Assembly (NCBI RefSeq): GCF_001625215.2
Contig: NC_030388.2
Location: 23,486,558-23,550,557 of the forward strand
From: Daucus carota subsp. sativus
Taxonomy: Eukaryota > Streptophyta > Magnoliopsida > Apiales > Apiaceae
Direction of reading: 5' to 3'
Length of the DNA stretch: 64,000 nucleotides
This document shows positions 10,064-23,010 of this stretch, one piece after another. The first letter of the stretch is position 1; each line of letters begins with the position of its first letter. Made by a program: the position numbers and the translations under genes. Under the pieces are notes generated by a model, which did no database searches, had not been told where the DNA came from, and worked only from the letters and a program-made list of their open reading frames with translations.

Positions 10064-11900
10064 ATGGCATCAAGGGGAAGAGGAAGAGGAAGAAGAGGAA
10101 GACCCAGGAAGGTTCGGGGTTCTGATCTTCTGCATGGGTTTTTGGTTTCTTGCATTTTCATGATTTTAAAAAAAATATTAGTTGTTTTTTAGCCAAGGGA
10201 GACTCGGATGGATGCAGCCTTGGACGCGATGAAGGAATATGGTTTCAAGGAGAAGGATATTAAGCAAGCAGTGAAGGAGCTGTTAGAGGTTTGATGTTTA
10301 CCACTAGTTGTTTTTTAAGAGTAAAACATTGTTATGTGTGTGCTTTTTTATTTTGGGAAATTTGTGAAGGGGATTTTTTGATAATGTCATTGTTTTGTTG
10401 AGACTCTTTCTTTGTTTATAGTGAAATTTGACCCCCCTGTGTATGAGTATTTGGCAGTGTAAAACAGTGCTATGCATGTGTATTTGTGTTTGTTTTGCAC
10501 TTACCCTTTTGATCCAAAGGTGCTAATGTTACACTTTTTGGGGGGATTATCCTGATTTTAGGTATACGGTGGGACTCAAGCCTGGCCACATATCGAAGAT
10601 CATGGATATAGCATGCTTCTTGAAGTTATTTTAAGCAACCAGGAAGGGGAAAATGGAGAAGCTGGGCCAAGCCAGACGGGAGCAAATCAACCCGAAGAGA
10701 CAATGGTACTATATAATGTCCTAAAAAAAAATTCTGTGAAGTATAAATTTTTGATTTTGCTGATAATTTATATTTGAATGCCTAAATAGATGATTTATAG
10801 AATGATTATTGTTTTATATAACCTTTATTATTCACGGGGATTAGTTCAATAGTTTATTTCTGAGGTGTTGCATTGTTTAGATAATGGATGTCTAGAGATT
10901 AAGTTTATCAATTATCAGTAACCAAGTCACGCGAACAGTAAATTTTACGGATTTGCAAATATTGTGTTTATGTCTTTATGACCATTAGCAATATGGTATA
11001 TGTTTATGTGTAGTTTGTGGAAGACAATGTTAATCAGCCCATTGTTAGCAATTCGTGCTTTATAGTGCAAAAGTTCTGTTGTACATGATGGTCTTTTCCC
11101 TAATTTCAGCAACTATAGGAAACCAACAACAAAATTTACAGTCAGAGTAGTATGGTATGCCGTTCGTGTGTAGTCTGGGATGTATAGCTAGCACTGCATA
11201 GCATGAATATATAGAAGTTTGTCTCTAATCATGAAGCTGTACATGTCTTAGGTTATGATTAAATACTTATTGCTGTGACAAAGTTCTGATGGCAAGTTGC
11301 CGAGTATCACCCTCTTTGCATATGATCGCTTTTTTTGTAGGCCTCGGAGCCTCTAAATGGTGACACGGAACAAAATTTGGATACTGCACCAATAGGTAGT
11401 ATGGAGCCTCCAAATAATGCCGAACTGCCTATTCCTGACATCATTGAAAATGCACCAAATAATGACAATACAGGTACACTATAAGAATTATCATCTCGTT
11501 TAAGAAAAATAAGTTGAGTTTATGCCTCAGCTAATATTTGTATGATACAATGTTATTGACTTTATGGTGAAACAATGTTATTACATAAAGGTCAGGATAG
11601 CAAAATTTTGAATTGTAGAATGTAATATGATATTGGTCACCACACACATTGAATGATGAGAATGTTGTTCTCCATGGTGAAGGTATGGAAGACTCCCGTG
11701 GACTTGATGTTACTCTTATGGCCCCTGTTATCAGCTCAGATGTCAACCTCGGTAATACTAACACCGAGCTTTCCCTGGCCATCCTCCCTCCACAAGCACC
11801 GGGGGGAACTATTCCAAAGAAAAGACGCAGGCCTTGCTACGGGTGGATTGATGATGATGATGAAGACTTGAATGACATTGTGCATTTAAGACCTTCTTAG
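10064..11900 (+). CDS. AT-hook and WIYLD-domain nuclear protein, 5 exons, about 212 aa
   Basis: Exons 10064-10111, 10193-10288, 10562-10705, 11341-11473 and 11683-11900 join in frame (639 nt with the stop). Exon 1 encodes MASRGRGRGRRGRPRK, with an AT-hook core (RGRP) that binds the minor groove of AT-rich DNA. Exons 2-3 encode a segment like the ubiquitin-binding WIYLD domain found at the N-terminus of plant SUVR histone methyltransferases and in small relatives (LDAMKEYGF..KDIKQAVKELL, then W..IED.GY..LLEVIL, residues about 22-75). The C-terminus is acidic around a basic PKKRRRPCYGWI patch, possibly a nuclear signal. There is no SET domain, so a chromatin or ubiquitin reader role is inferred. 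I chose ATG 10064 because it directly precedes the AT-hook; an in-frame codon at 9956 would add 36 residues across a likely splice acceptor. The last acceptor is uncertain (11683 or 11691, same frame). Introns 3-4 and the 3' end lie within the duplicated segment. Confidence 0.75.
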
Positions 11901-13428
11901 GGTGGTCATTGATCTTATTGGTTGTCTAGCATATTTTGGCAAACCTATGAATGGCCGGTTCTTATGAATTCTGTAGAATTTTAACTTGGAGCAAATTTTC
12001 GAAGTGGTTGCATTTTCCATCTTTTATACTTCCAGCAAAATTTAAAGAGTTTATGTATTTGATTCTATCTATTTTTCCTTTTTGGATCCTTTGTTGCATT
12101 TCTTTTCAAATTTAGAGTTAAGTTCGTTTTTATATTATAATCTCTTTGTGATATAATAATGCAGGCAGTGGTTATATTTGTGTGTTAGCCTGTGTGCCAC
12201 CAATTCAACAAAAATGTTCCCAAATACCAGAAGATGATTCTAACCTATCACTTTGCAATTCAAAACACTAGTTTGTATAGTGTTTATTCTATTTTCATTC
12301 TTTAACGCTGTATGGTCTAGCGTTTTGAAATCCTAATTGGCATTTCATGTAGCGTTTTCCTGTTAAAATGCAATAGATCTAGCGTTTTCTATTGAAAATC
12401 AAAATGTTAGCTTATCTAGCATTAATATATTGTATTTAGGATTTTTCTCTCAACTCTGTTATTTTTGTTATTTTTGGTATTATTTGTGGTTTCTGTGACT
12501 CTGGACCTTTCTCCGGTTTACCTATATCATTTTGTTAAACAAAAAAAAATTACAACATATTTATCTTTTTATGCATGTTAAACATATTTTGCCATGGTAA
12601 CGGGAAACGAAACAGATTGACTAGCATTGCTGGCCTTCAAAGCAAAAATTATTCATGATCCTCAAGGAGCATTTAGCTCATGAAATATGATTCTCCGCTT
12701 CTGCAATCAGGTAGGCATTACTTGCGGCAAGCTGCCAAGCAGCACAAGAGAGTAACCAGCATAAACCTCACGTCCAAAGGTTTTGTCGGCTCTGTCTCGT
12801 GATGCAGGAAACATGATTTTCCTGAGTGATAGAGAAGTAGACCGTCTTTTCAGGCTTAAAGTTCTAAGCTTCGGACAAAATGCTTTGGAAGGGAATATAC
12901 CAGATACCTTGGGACGAGTAAGATCCTGACTTCTGTTTCCAATATCTCATCACTGAATGTCTTCAATTTGGCCAATAATCAACTTCAAGTAAGTATACCA
13001 TCAGACTTTGGATCGACCCATTGCAATTTGCAATCTGCAAAAGATTCAGCTATCTGATAACAGATGAAGTGGAACCATCCCTATATCACTTTCTAATGCT
13101 TCAAAACTCCAAGTTATGGACTTGCAGTTCAACAGTTTTGCCGGTTTCATACCTGAGATCTTGGATGGTTACTCTATCTTCAGAAATTAGGTCTGACAAA
13201 TAATAATCTAGGATTTGGCGAAAAGGATGGCTTGAGTTCCATTGAATCGTTAATCAATTGTAGCAGCTTAATGATACTGGAACTAGGGGCCAATAAAATG
13301 CTCTGGAAGGGAATATACCAGATACCTTGGGAAGAATGCGATCCTGATTCCTGACTTCTGTTTTCAATCGTTAGTACATCAAATACAAGGGCTAGCAGTA
13401 GGAATTAACAGATACAGGGTCGGTGTGC
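10926..13428. repeat. Segmental duplication, copy 2
   Basis: This is the partner of 1-2503. It begins within intron 3 of the WIYLD gene and ends in the promoter of gene B. The homology of the surrounding unit continues past a 363-bp length difference into genes A and B, but with visible substitutions. Confidence 0.95.
12592..13368 (+). pseudogene. Decayed LRR receptor relic, duplicate copy
   Basis: It has the same stops and frameshifts as the relic at 1667-2443, so the decay came before the duplication. Confidence 0.85.
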
Positions 13429-13521
13429 TTTTTCAAGATTATTATCCTCCACCAGCTTTTTTTTTTCCCGCTTGATGACCCACCAAGTGAAAAAAATGCC
13501 AGACGTTGAATTTATTAAATG

Positions 13522-13548
13522 CCAGCCGTTGGATCATCCAATAGCTGG
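13522..13548. promoter_or_regulatory. Near-perfect palindrome in the gene B promoter
   Basis: Arms CCAGCCGTTGGAT and ATCCAATAGCTGG lie about one base apart, with two mismatches, about 375 bp upstream of the ATG. The same place in gene D holds a perfect version (38293-38319). It is absent from gene A, whose promoter lacks the 363-bp block. This could be a dimeric transcription-factor site or the end of an old insertion. Confidence 0.6.
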
Positions 13549-14848
13549 AACATAATGAGTTGTATACAAATCTTTGACAATCACATGTTAGAACAAATTA
13601 ACATGCAGACCTCACAGCAGACTCACTGTCAGTCTCCATCCAAGACAAATTTGTTTACCGGTAAATTGAATGTACTATGACTTATAGTGTAGGCGACAAT
13701 AAATTGGTAGGTCATACGATACATGCCCTCTAGTGCAAAGAAATTTCCAGATGGCTACCATTTTCCTGGAACTGGTGACTTGAGGATGTGCATCCACATT
13801 AATCCGGAGCATCCACTGACACTTGTTATTAGTAAATCAGACACAGGTGTAAGGTCATACCGGAAACAAAAAGGAAAAGCGAGAGAGTAAAACCTCAGAA
13901 TTAAGATGAGTGCGGGAGTTTACAAATTCTGGAAGTATATACTATATCTGTTTCTCATCTGCCCGACTCAAATCATCCCAACTTCTGCTGCTATGGTAAA
14001 GGGAAACGAAACAGATCAACTAGCATTGTTGGCCTTCAAAGAAAAAATTATCCATGATCCTCAAGGAGCTTTTAGCTCATGGAATATGTCTCTCAACTTC
14101 TGCAGCTGGGCAGGCATCACATGCAGCAAACAACACAAAAGAGTCACCAGCATAAACCTTGCATCTAAGGCATTTGTGGGCTCTTTACCGCGTGATATAG
14201 GAAACATAAGTTTCCTGACTGAAACTGTTCTTACCAACAACAGTCTTCAAGGCACAATTCCTCAAGAAGTCGACCGTCTTTTCAGTCTTAAAGTTCTAAG
14301 CTTGGGACGAAATGCTTTGGAAGGAAATATACCAGATACCTTGGGACGAGTTAATAGGTTAGTCATTCTTGAACTTTTTTCCAATAACCTATCTGGTGCG
14401 ATCCCGACTTCTGTTGTCAATCTCTCATCATTGAATGTCTTCAATTTGGCCAATAATACACTTCAAGGAAGTATACCATCAGACCTTGGATTGACCCATC
14501 ACAATCTACAGAAGATTCAGCTATCTGATAACAGATTAAGTGGAACGATCCCTATATCACTTTGTAATGCTTCAAAACTTCAAGTTATTCACTTGCAGTT
14601 CAACAGTTTTACCGGTCCCATACCTGTAGATTTTGGACGGTTACTGTTTCTTCAGAAATTAGTTCTGACAAATAATAATTTAGGATTTGGGGAAAAGGAT
14701 GACTTGAGTTTCATTAAATCGTTGATCAATTGTAGCAGCTTAAAGATACTGGATGTAGGGGCCAATAATTTACAAGGATCACTGCCCAGTTCTGTTGTTA
14801 ATCTATCAACTGAGCTAACAATGATAAACTTAGCAGATAATCGGATCT

Positions 14849-17800
14849 TAATGACTTTCATACTGTGTAAACTAGCTAAGAGAGAAAAAGATATGAACTA
14901 CTGTATTTTCCATTAGATAATGAATAGCTCTGTTACACTTTGTTTATATACTAGTATGTACAATGACAGCTGTGTATGAGCTGTAGTTGGTGTGCTCCAC
15001 TAACTAACTACTCCCTCCGTCCCTCCCATTTGTTATCAAATGGGTTGGGCACGGAGGTTAAGAAATATGTATAAAGTAAATGAGAAAGAGAAAGAAAAGT
15101 GAGTGAAGTGGTGGGACCCATTGAATTTTAATGTATAAAATGAAGATAGTGGAGTAAAAGTAGTGTGAAAAGAAAAAAAAAGTGGAGAAGTGGCGGGACC
15201 CATTGACTATTTTTGGTAAGTTTTGAAATGTAAAGAATTGGATGGGACACCCCAAAAAGGAAAGTGTAAAGAAATGGTTGGGACGGAGGGAGTAATTCTG
15301 TTATTAACCAAAAGCAACTAACAGTTTCTTTTGTAATGGTTGTTGACTTCTCATTATATCTTTAGCCTCCCCTTGAACAGAAGTTGCTGTTGCTGCGTGA
15401 GCTTGCTTATCCCCCCCCACAAATTGGAGTTTGAGGAGAAATGCAAAGACCCAATTTGCGAGCAAAAGTCCAGTGTAAAACCTTGCCCAAACCCTTTGTT
15501 AAGATGTCAGCAAGGTTTTCTTTGGTAGAAATCTGAGTAACACTGACAATGCCAGCCTGAATTTTTTCACGAATGAAATGAACATCAAGTTCAATATGTT
15601 TCGTTCTAGCGTGATAAACTGGATTAGCAGTTAAATCGATAGCTGCCTTGCTATCACAAAACATGGGAATGGGTCCTGGAAGAGACAACTGTAAAGCTTG
15701 TAACAAGTTAATGATCCAAAGAACCTCACATGAGGCATCAGACAAAGCACGGTATTCAGCTTCTGCTGAACTTTTGGAAGTAACATGTTGCTTTTTAGAT
15801 CGCCAGGAAATGACAACAGGACCTAAAGTCAAGCAATAAGCACCAACTGAGCGTCTGTCATTGGGGTCACCAGCCCAATCACTATCACTGTACACTCTGA
15901 GCTACAGATCATTGGATGAAGGAAAAAACAATCCATGAGTCCTGGTGCACTTTAGATATCGAAGAACACGAACAGCAGCTTCTAAGTGTTTGACACGCGG
16001 AGCATGCATGAACTGACTTAAGAGTTGGACAGAAAAGGAAATATCAGGACGACAAGTATTAAGGTAAATAAGCTTGCCAATCCAAGCCCTGTAGACTGAT
16101 GGTTCTTTGATTAAAGGTCCAGATTCATCATTATCATACAATTTCAAATGAGGATCCAAAGGAACTGAGAGTGGTCGACAATCAGTTAACTCAGCAAGAG
16201 CCAAAAGATCTGATATAAACTTCTGCTGTGAGACAAAAATACCAGTTTTATCCCTGCTCACCTCCAATCCTAAATAATATTTGACAGCACCCAAATTTTT
16301 GATCCCAAATTTGCTATCAAGTGACTGCTTCAAAGCAGAGATAATCTCACCATTATTACCAGATATAAGAATGTCGTCCACATAGACTAAGACCACAATA
16401 TAATTGCCAGAAGACTGATATGTGAACATGGAATAATCAGTCTTGGACTGAACATAGCCTTCTTCAATGAGAAAAGAAGTTAACTTGTCAAACCATTCAC
16501 GAGACGCTTGCTTAAGACCATATATAGACTTTACTAATCTACATACCAAACGAGAAATACCAATGGTGTTGATGTAACCAGCAGGCAACTCCATATAAAC
16601 TTCCTCCTTCAGGGTGCCATGTAAAAAGGCATTGTTCACGTCTAGCTGTTCAATTATCCAACCCTTGGCTGCTGCAATAGCAAACAAACTGCGTACAGTA
16701 ACCATTTTGACCACAGGAGCAAACGTGTCATGATAATCAACTCCTTCTTGCTGTGTATAACCCTTTGCAACTAAACGAGCCTTGTTTCGTTCAATTTGAC
16801 CATTTGCTAAATATTTGATCCTGTAAACCCATTTGCAGGCAATTGCTTTCTTGCCAGGTGGTAAGGACACCAAATCCCAAGTATGATTCTGTTCTAAAGC
16901 TTGCAGTTCCTTTTGCATAGCCTCAACCCACAAAGGATTAGAAACAGCTTGATGATAGAACTTGGGTTCAATAATCTTTGCAGAATTAGCAAGAAATTCT
17001 GTGTGATTAGGATCTTGTTGGAGAGATGACAATAAGGCAGTCTCATGTGCTTTGGAATCAAGCACATTCAAAGATGTCTTCTTATGTCCATTAGAGACAT
17101 GATAATCCTGCCACCATTTTGGTCGAGAAGTACCTCTAGTGGACTGTCTAAGAGGCTGGACAACAGAAGTAGCAAATGTGCTATCTTCAGGTTGCTGAGA
17201 ATTATCTAAAAAAGGAACAGATAAAGAAGTTTGTGGAGACATAGCAGTGTTTTCGACTGGAGTAAAACAATTGGTGTCAGCAATAGGAGAACATGTAGGT
17301 TCATCTATATGACGTGTGACAGGCTTCTGAGAAGTGCCATTGACAAATATAGATGAAGAAGATTGAGAACCAGTACACCAGTCTTGAAACTCAGACATAG
17401 ATTTTGTAGGCTGTGTTATATTTGTAGAATGATATGGAAATGTACATTCATGAAACACAACATGTCTACTAACAAATACTGTGTGAGTATCAAGATCAAG
17501 AAGCTTGTATCCCTTTTGATTAAAAGGATAACCTATAAACACAGATTTGATAGCCCTCTGTGCAAACTTATCATTAGAATGGACTGAAGCAAAACAAAGA
17601 CAGCCAAATACTTTCAACAAAGAGTAATCTGGAGGTTTGTTATGCAGCATTTGGAAAGGAGATTTGTAGTTAAGAACAGGTGTGGGTAACATATTGATCA
17701 AGTGAGCAGCTGTTAAAACACAATCTCCCCAATACTTGGTTGGTAAACCAGATTGAAACCTAAGAGCTCGACTAATCTCAAGCAAATGTCTGTGTTTTCT

Positions 17801-18056
17801 CTCAACTTTGGAATTTTGTTGAGGTGTATAAGGACATGAAGTTTGATGAACAACACCAAGACTGTTAAGAAAAGTAGTGAAAGAATGACTCATAAACTCA
17901 CTACCATTATCAGACCTGACCACTTTGAGAGATTTATGAAACTGATTCTGGGCATAAAAAACAAATTTCTGAAATATACTGAGTACTTGTTGTTTGTTAG
18001 GCATTAAAAATACCCAAGTAGCTCTAGTATAATCATCTACAATAGTAAAAAAATAC
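14849..18056 (-). mobile_element. Truncated Ty1/copia LTR retrotransposon inside gene B
   Basis: The element lies on the minus strand. Its 3' half survives: from inside the integrase core, through reverse transcriptase and RNase H, to a purine-rich tract (AAGGGGAGG, about 15372-15380 on the opposite strand) and an LTR-like stretch with TATATAAA on the minus strand (near 14950). The 5' LTR, gag, protease and start of integrase are absent. The integrase frame runs straight into LRR coding DNA at 18056-18060, so this is a truncated insertion that replaced gene sequence. No target duplication is expected or seen. A Stowaway MITE is nested in its LTR. Confidence 0.85.
15011..15292. mobile_element. 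Stowaway MITE nested in the copia LTR
   Basis: Perfect 13-bp ends CTCCCTCCGTCCC and GGGACGGAGGGAG are flanked by TA (15009-15010, 15293-15294). It is 282 bp with no ORF. It is the same family as 6946-7227, inverted. Confidence 0.9.
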
Positions 18057-18058
18057 CA
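15407..18058 (-). pseudogene. Copia pol fragment: integrase (partial), reverse transcriptase, RNase H
   Basis: Reading down the minus strand from 18058: the integrase core with TIVDDYTRATWVFLM and VRSDNGSEF; a variable linker; reverse transcriptase (KARLVAKGYTQQEG, LDVNNAFLHG, and the catalytic YVDDILISG); then RNase H (YSDSDWAGDPNDRRS, SKSSAEAEYRAL, HIELDVHFIRE, DILTKGL), ending at TAA 15407. A single in-frame TAG at about 15899-15901 divides it into 700- and 162-codon frames; otherwise the frame is intact. It lacks gag, protease and the N-terminal integrase, so it cannot move on its own. Confidence 0.9.
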
Positions 18059-21000
18059 ACAGATTTTCGGGGAACATTCCGGCCTTCATAGGGAACCTGT
18101 CTATGTTGGACGAAATACATTTAGAAGATAATGATTTAAATGGAACCATTCCTCCTAGTTTTGGAAATTGTCCAATGTTGGTCCTCTTGGATTTGTCTCA
18201 AAATAACCTCAGTGGAACTGTACCCAACAAATTCTTTAATATTTCTCCTTTTTCTATCAAATTAAATCTTTCTCGAAACCATCTGGTTGGATCTCTAGCA
18301 GTAGGTATTGGTACTTTAAAAACCTTAGTTGAATTGGATATCTCAGAAAATGAGTTTTCTGGTTTGGTTCCAATGGAGCTGGGTGACTGCATTGCCCTTA
18401 ATTCATTATACATGCAAGGCAACTTCTTTCAGGGTTGCATCCCCCAGTCAATGAAAAATTTAAGAGGTGTGCAAAATGTTGATCTTTCTCGTAATAACTT
18501 ATCTGGGACAATCCCGGTCTTCTTTGTAACCCTATCCTTAATATATTTAAATCTGAGTTGGAATAATCTTGAAGGAGAGATACCTACAAAAGGAGTATTC
18601 GCAGATGCAGTTGCAGTCTCAATGGCAGGTAACAAAGGGCTTTGTGGAGGCATACCTGGACTACAGCTACCAAGATGCAGTAGTGATAGATCAAAAAAAC
18701 ACAAAGTGTCTTCAGATCAGCTTTTCTTCTTAATAGGTTATATACTAGGGCTTCTTATTTTCTGCCTTTTTTGGATGAAAAGGATGATAAAAGAGTCTCG
18801 CCCAAAGAGGCCCATTTCCGTACCATCCATCAGATTGCCATACCAAGAACTGCATCAAGCAACTATTGGGTTCTCACCGGCCAACTTGGTCAACAAGGAT
18901 TGTCTTGGGTCAGTGTACAGAGGAGAACTTGGTCCACAATACAGAGAAAAAGCTTTTGCAATCAAAGTATTCAATGAAGAATCATCCAGCGCTTTCAACA
19001 CCGAGTGCGAAGTCCTCCAAAAAATCTGCCACAGAAACATTGTTAAGATTATAAGTACATGCTCGATGATTGTAAGGAAGCACGAATTTAAAGCTATTGT
19101 TTACAAATTCATGGAGCATGGGAGCTTAGAGAGGTGGCTGCATCCAAGAAATATGACATTTAGTGATACACAAGACATGCCTCAGATACTGAACCTAGTT
19201 ACCAAAATAAACATAGCCATTGATATAGCTAGTGCACTTGCTTATCTTCATAATCAATTGGATAAGTCCTTGGCACATCGGAATCTAAAACCAAGCAACA
19301 TATGGCTAGATAAAGACATGAGAGCTTATGTATCAAATTTTGGACTGGCAAAGTTTATAACAGAAATCAACAGCACAAGGCAGGGCAGTTTAACTGCATT
19401 AGCAGGAACCTCTGGATATATGCCTCCAGGTACAAAAACTATATTACACTTCGTACATGAATTTTTTATTTAGTGTGTAGTTCTTTTCTCACTAAAACAT
19501 GTAAGATTTGGACAGAGCCACCCCCGTGTTAGGACAGAACATGTTAATTTGAGACATGTTAATGCCAGTGCTCCCTAACAATTAACGAATCTATGACCTG
19601 AAGTTTCTGCACTTCCACTAGTACTACAACATGCAATTTTATATGTATGACAATTTTGTACTTCAGCCTTTTCATTGCCACATATATGAGAATAATGTCC
19701 TCTGATTCTTTTTCTTGCATCTATTTACTTGTTATTAACTCTAAATGGCTGTGCAGTCCTCAAGAATTTGCGGAATTTATCCTTACAGATGTATTTAATA
19801 AGTCTAAAATAGTTTTAGGCAGATAGTAGTGCACATCGTGAACAAGAGAAACTACTTCCCTTGTGATTTATTCAAATAATTGCTGAAAGATTCTAACTCT
19901 CCTCGCTCTGATATATTATGGACAAGAGTACTATCGGGGAAGCATAGTGTCAACTAAGGGGGATGTCTACAGCTACGGAATAATTTTACTGGAGATGCTG
20001 ACAGGAAAAAGGACTACTGACTCCATGTTTGATGAACGTTTCAAGCTTCAGGACTTTGTTTCCAATGCCTTGCCTGACGGCATAAGAAAGATTATTGACC
20101 CAGTTCATTTACATGAACTTGATAGTGGTAATGTGGCACACACAGAGGCCAGTCTGAGTGTGCTTTTTAACATTGGGGTGACATGTGCCATGGAGGTCTC
20201 ACAGTTACGACCGTATATGGATGACACTCGAAGCATGCTGGAAAATGTTAGGAGCATTTATAAGGTGTGTAATGTACATCTCTAATTATTCTTATTTTTA
20301 AAGCTTGGATGTTTTAGCATTAGACCGTAGCGATCAAATGTAAAGTTACTATCTCTGAGGTTGTTTAACTGCATAATACATCATCTTTTAAGTTCAAAAA
20401 TTGATGTTTACTATTCTGCATGTAGTTTTTTTTCTCTAAAATTTGAGATTAAATGCTTTGCTCCAGGACGACAGAAGTTTCCTAACTGCAGAGTGGAAAG
20501 CTACAAGAACCATGAAAATGTACGGGTACATTTTCCATAGTTCATTTGCATGTAGATATATCAATTAGACATTCAATTGTTTATCCTAATTGTGTAGGAC
20601 AAAGAAGATGTATACAAGCTCAATTACACTGTCATACATGGATCTGCATAAAGCAACTAATGGATTCTCCTCAACCAACTTAGTCGGCGCAGGTGGTTTT
20701 GGCTCTGTTTATAAAGGAGAATCTACTGACAAAATTTTTCGCCTTCTCTCAAGGAATAGTGGGATAGAAGATGGGATTGGAACACCTGTTGCCATCAAAG
20801 TATTTAACCTTAAGCGTCGAGGTGCAGTGAGAAGTTTCAACACCGAGTATCAGATCTTAAGAAACATTCACCACCCAAATTTTGTCAAGATAATAACTAC
20901 ATGCGAAAGTGTAGATCAGGAGGGTCATGATTTTCGAGCTATTCTTTACGAATTTATGGATCGTGGTAGTTTAGAGATGTGGCTGCATTCAACAAGCAAA

Positions 21001-22379
21001 AATAACCGTGATAGGCCCATCAAACCTCAAATATTGAGCCTTCATGCCAGAATAAATGTAGCAATTGATGTAGCCTGTGCACTCAATTATCTCCATCATC
21101 GCTGCATATCTAGCATAATTCATTGTGATCTAAAACCAGGCAACGTTCTGCTTGATAAAAAAATGGTTGCACATATTTCAGATTTTGGACTGGCAATTTC
21201 TCATCTTGAATCCCCAACCTTTGACCAAAGCAGCGGCTCAACTGGAATGCGAGGAACCCCCGGATATATAGCTCCAGGTAAAGTTACTATAAAACTGCAT
21301 TGAATTAAAGATATATGAAATCTTCTGGGGTAAAATGTAAGACTTGAAGTATTTATCTACCTCCTCTACCCTTCTCCCTTCTCCTTGACCCGTCCCAGAT
21401 CATCAACTCTCATGAACCCTAATCCCTAAGGTAGTGTTAAGATAAAAACATTTGCTGCTATCGATGATTCACATTTTTCACTCATCTTGAGGAACTACAT
21501 ATATACATACACGAGTCAAGGAACTAGACATATACATAGACGAGTTAGTGAATGTCCATCCAAGTAGCTCTGCCTCCATATTATTGGAGATACATTCTAA
21601 TTGTTTTCTTTGAGATGGGTTGTTAATTGATAGGAATTTCTTTAATCAAGCAGGTAATACTGGCTGGTTGCTTTCCTGATTTGAATAACTGAGAGAAATT
21701 CTTCTTTGTTCACTACAATTTTTGTATTAAGTTTATTGTTCTAATTAAATTTTATAAAATAAAAACTCTAAGTAAAGCTTTTCATACATACATAAAGCAT
21801 GCATTTCCCAAATTCATGCTACGAAAGTGATAATAGCCTATCATTGATTAAAATAATGGTAAATTCAATTCTAATGGTTGTATACACTATACGCATATTT
21901 GATAAAGTAGTTGAATCAAGCACCAGGGTAAGAGTCATTGCATGACTGAAGTATTAGATTGAACTCTATCTTGCACTTTATGGCTAGAGATTTGAATTTA
22001 TTATTTCTTGGTTAATAGAGTATGGTCTAGGAGTCCAGATGACAACCAAGGGAGACACATACAGCTTTGGGATTCTATTACTGGAGATGCTGACAGGCAA
22101 GAAGCCCGGTCATCGTATGTTTCGGGGAGGTCTCACCCTTCACAACTTTGTCTCGATATCCTTGCCTGACGATGTAATCAACATTGCCGACCCACTCATG
22201 CAGGTAATGACATCTGCAGATATAGGGGATGGCCAATGAGTAGAGGATTGCCTGACTAGAATGTTCAACATTGGTTTAGCATGCTCCAAGATATCACCAA
22301 AGAATCGACCAGACATGTGTACCGTTTTAAGGGAGCTAAAATCCATCAGGAACAGCTTCTAAGTTAATATACTTGTGCT

Positions 22380-23010
22380 ACCTCAGTTTTAAAAGAATAA
22401 TACGGAGACACAAACTTTAGTCCCTCATTGTTGATTACTGCAGTATGATCTCATCAAAAACTAATCGTTTTTTTTTAACCTAGAAATCTTGTTTCTAATG
22501 TATTTTATTGTGAATGTATACGTTTGCGGACATATTTCTGTCCTGATGATAATAAGAGTGGTGTAATTTCCATCCAACAGATTATAAGAGTTTGTGTAAC
22601 CAACAGCATACAATAATGCATCAGCAAGCAACTCCGCGTCTAAAATTTAGAGTTATTACTAAACAGTCAAGTACAATCAGAGGCTTGATATACGTGGATG
22701 ATCCTAGAAAAGATCCAAAATTCATATAATATCCATAAAAATCGCAACAAATATATAGAGAAGAAACCCATTTTACCTACAATGTTAAGCTTCGGAGCAA
22801 CTCCTTCACTTCTGGAGAACAATTTATCAACTTCCTGTAGCTACTCCAGATACATTTTCTGCAAAGTAAATTATAAATGAAGTTCACATAAATTTTACAA
22901 CAAAATAAACTGTTTTGAGCATTTAAACATTTTAACAAACAGGTAGAGTGTTGATACCTTCTGCAACGCAGGTTTAGCTCGCATATCTGTACGCCTGATA
23001 GAAAAGGCTA
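22380..23010. repeat. Conserved block downstream of gene B
   Basis: This block recurs, diverged, after gene C (33360-33880) and gene D (45590-46170), and faintly after F (about 60840-61080). Within it, on the minus strand, are segments bordered by plausible splice signals (TTTGCAG and GTAAAATG) around 22865-22775, with a second segment near 23000-22960. They look like remnants of an antisense neighbour gene copied with each receptor. I cannot identify the protein, and stops make it unlikely to be functional. Confidence 0.5.

Larger units (their letters stand above)
13906..22362 (+). pseudogene. Gene B: LRR-pseudokinase-kinase receptor, disrupted
   Basis: Recognisable parts are exon 1 in two pieces (13906-14848 and 18057-19429), exon 2 at 19927-20264, linker exon at 20467-20525, kinase 2 exon at 20598-21277 and last exon at 22019-22362. 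Splice phases still fit those of genes D-F. It is broken three ways. A 5'-truncated copia element sits in the LRR region, 133 coding bases (relative to gene C) are missing at that junction, and a TGA stands at 22237-22239 in the last exon where gene C has CGA. Kinase 1 reads HRNLKPSN and SNFGLAK (both catalytic Asp replaced). Kinase 2 reads HCDLKPGN and SDFGLAI, with GAGGFGSVYKG and VAIK kept. The 336-codon 5' frame could still make a secreted LRR fragment. The 3' part keeps a long open frame (18103-19473), so the break is probably recent. Confidence 0.9.
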
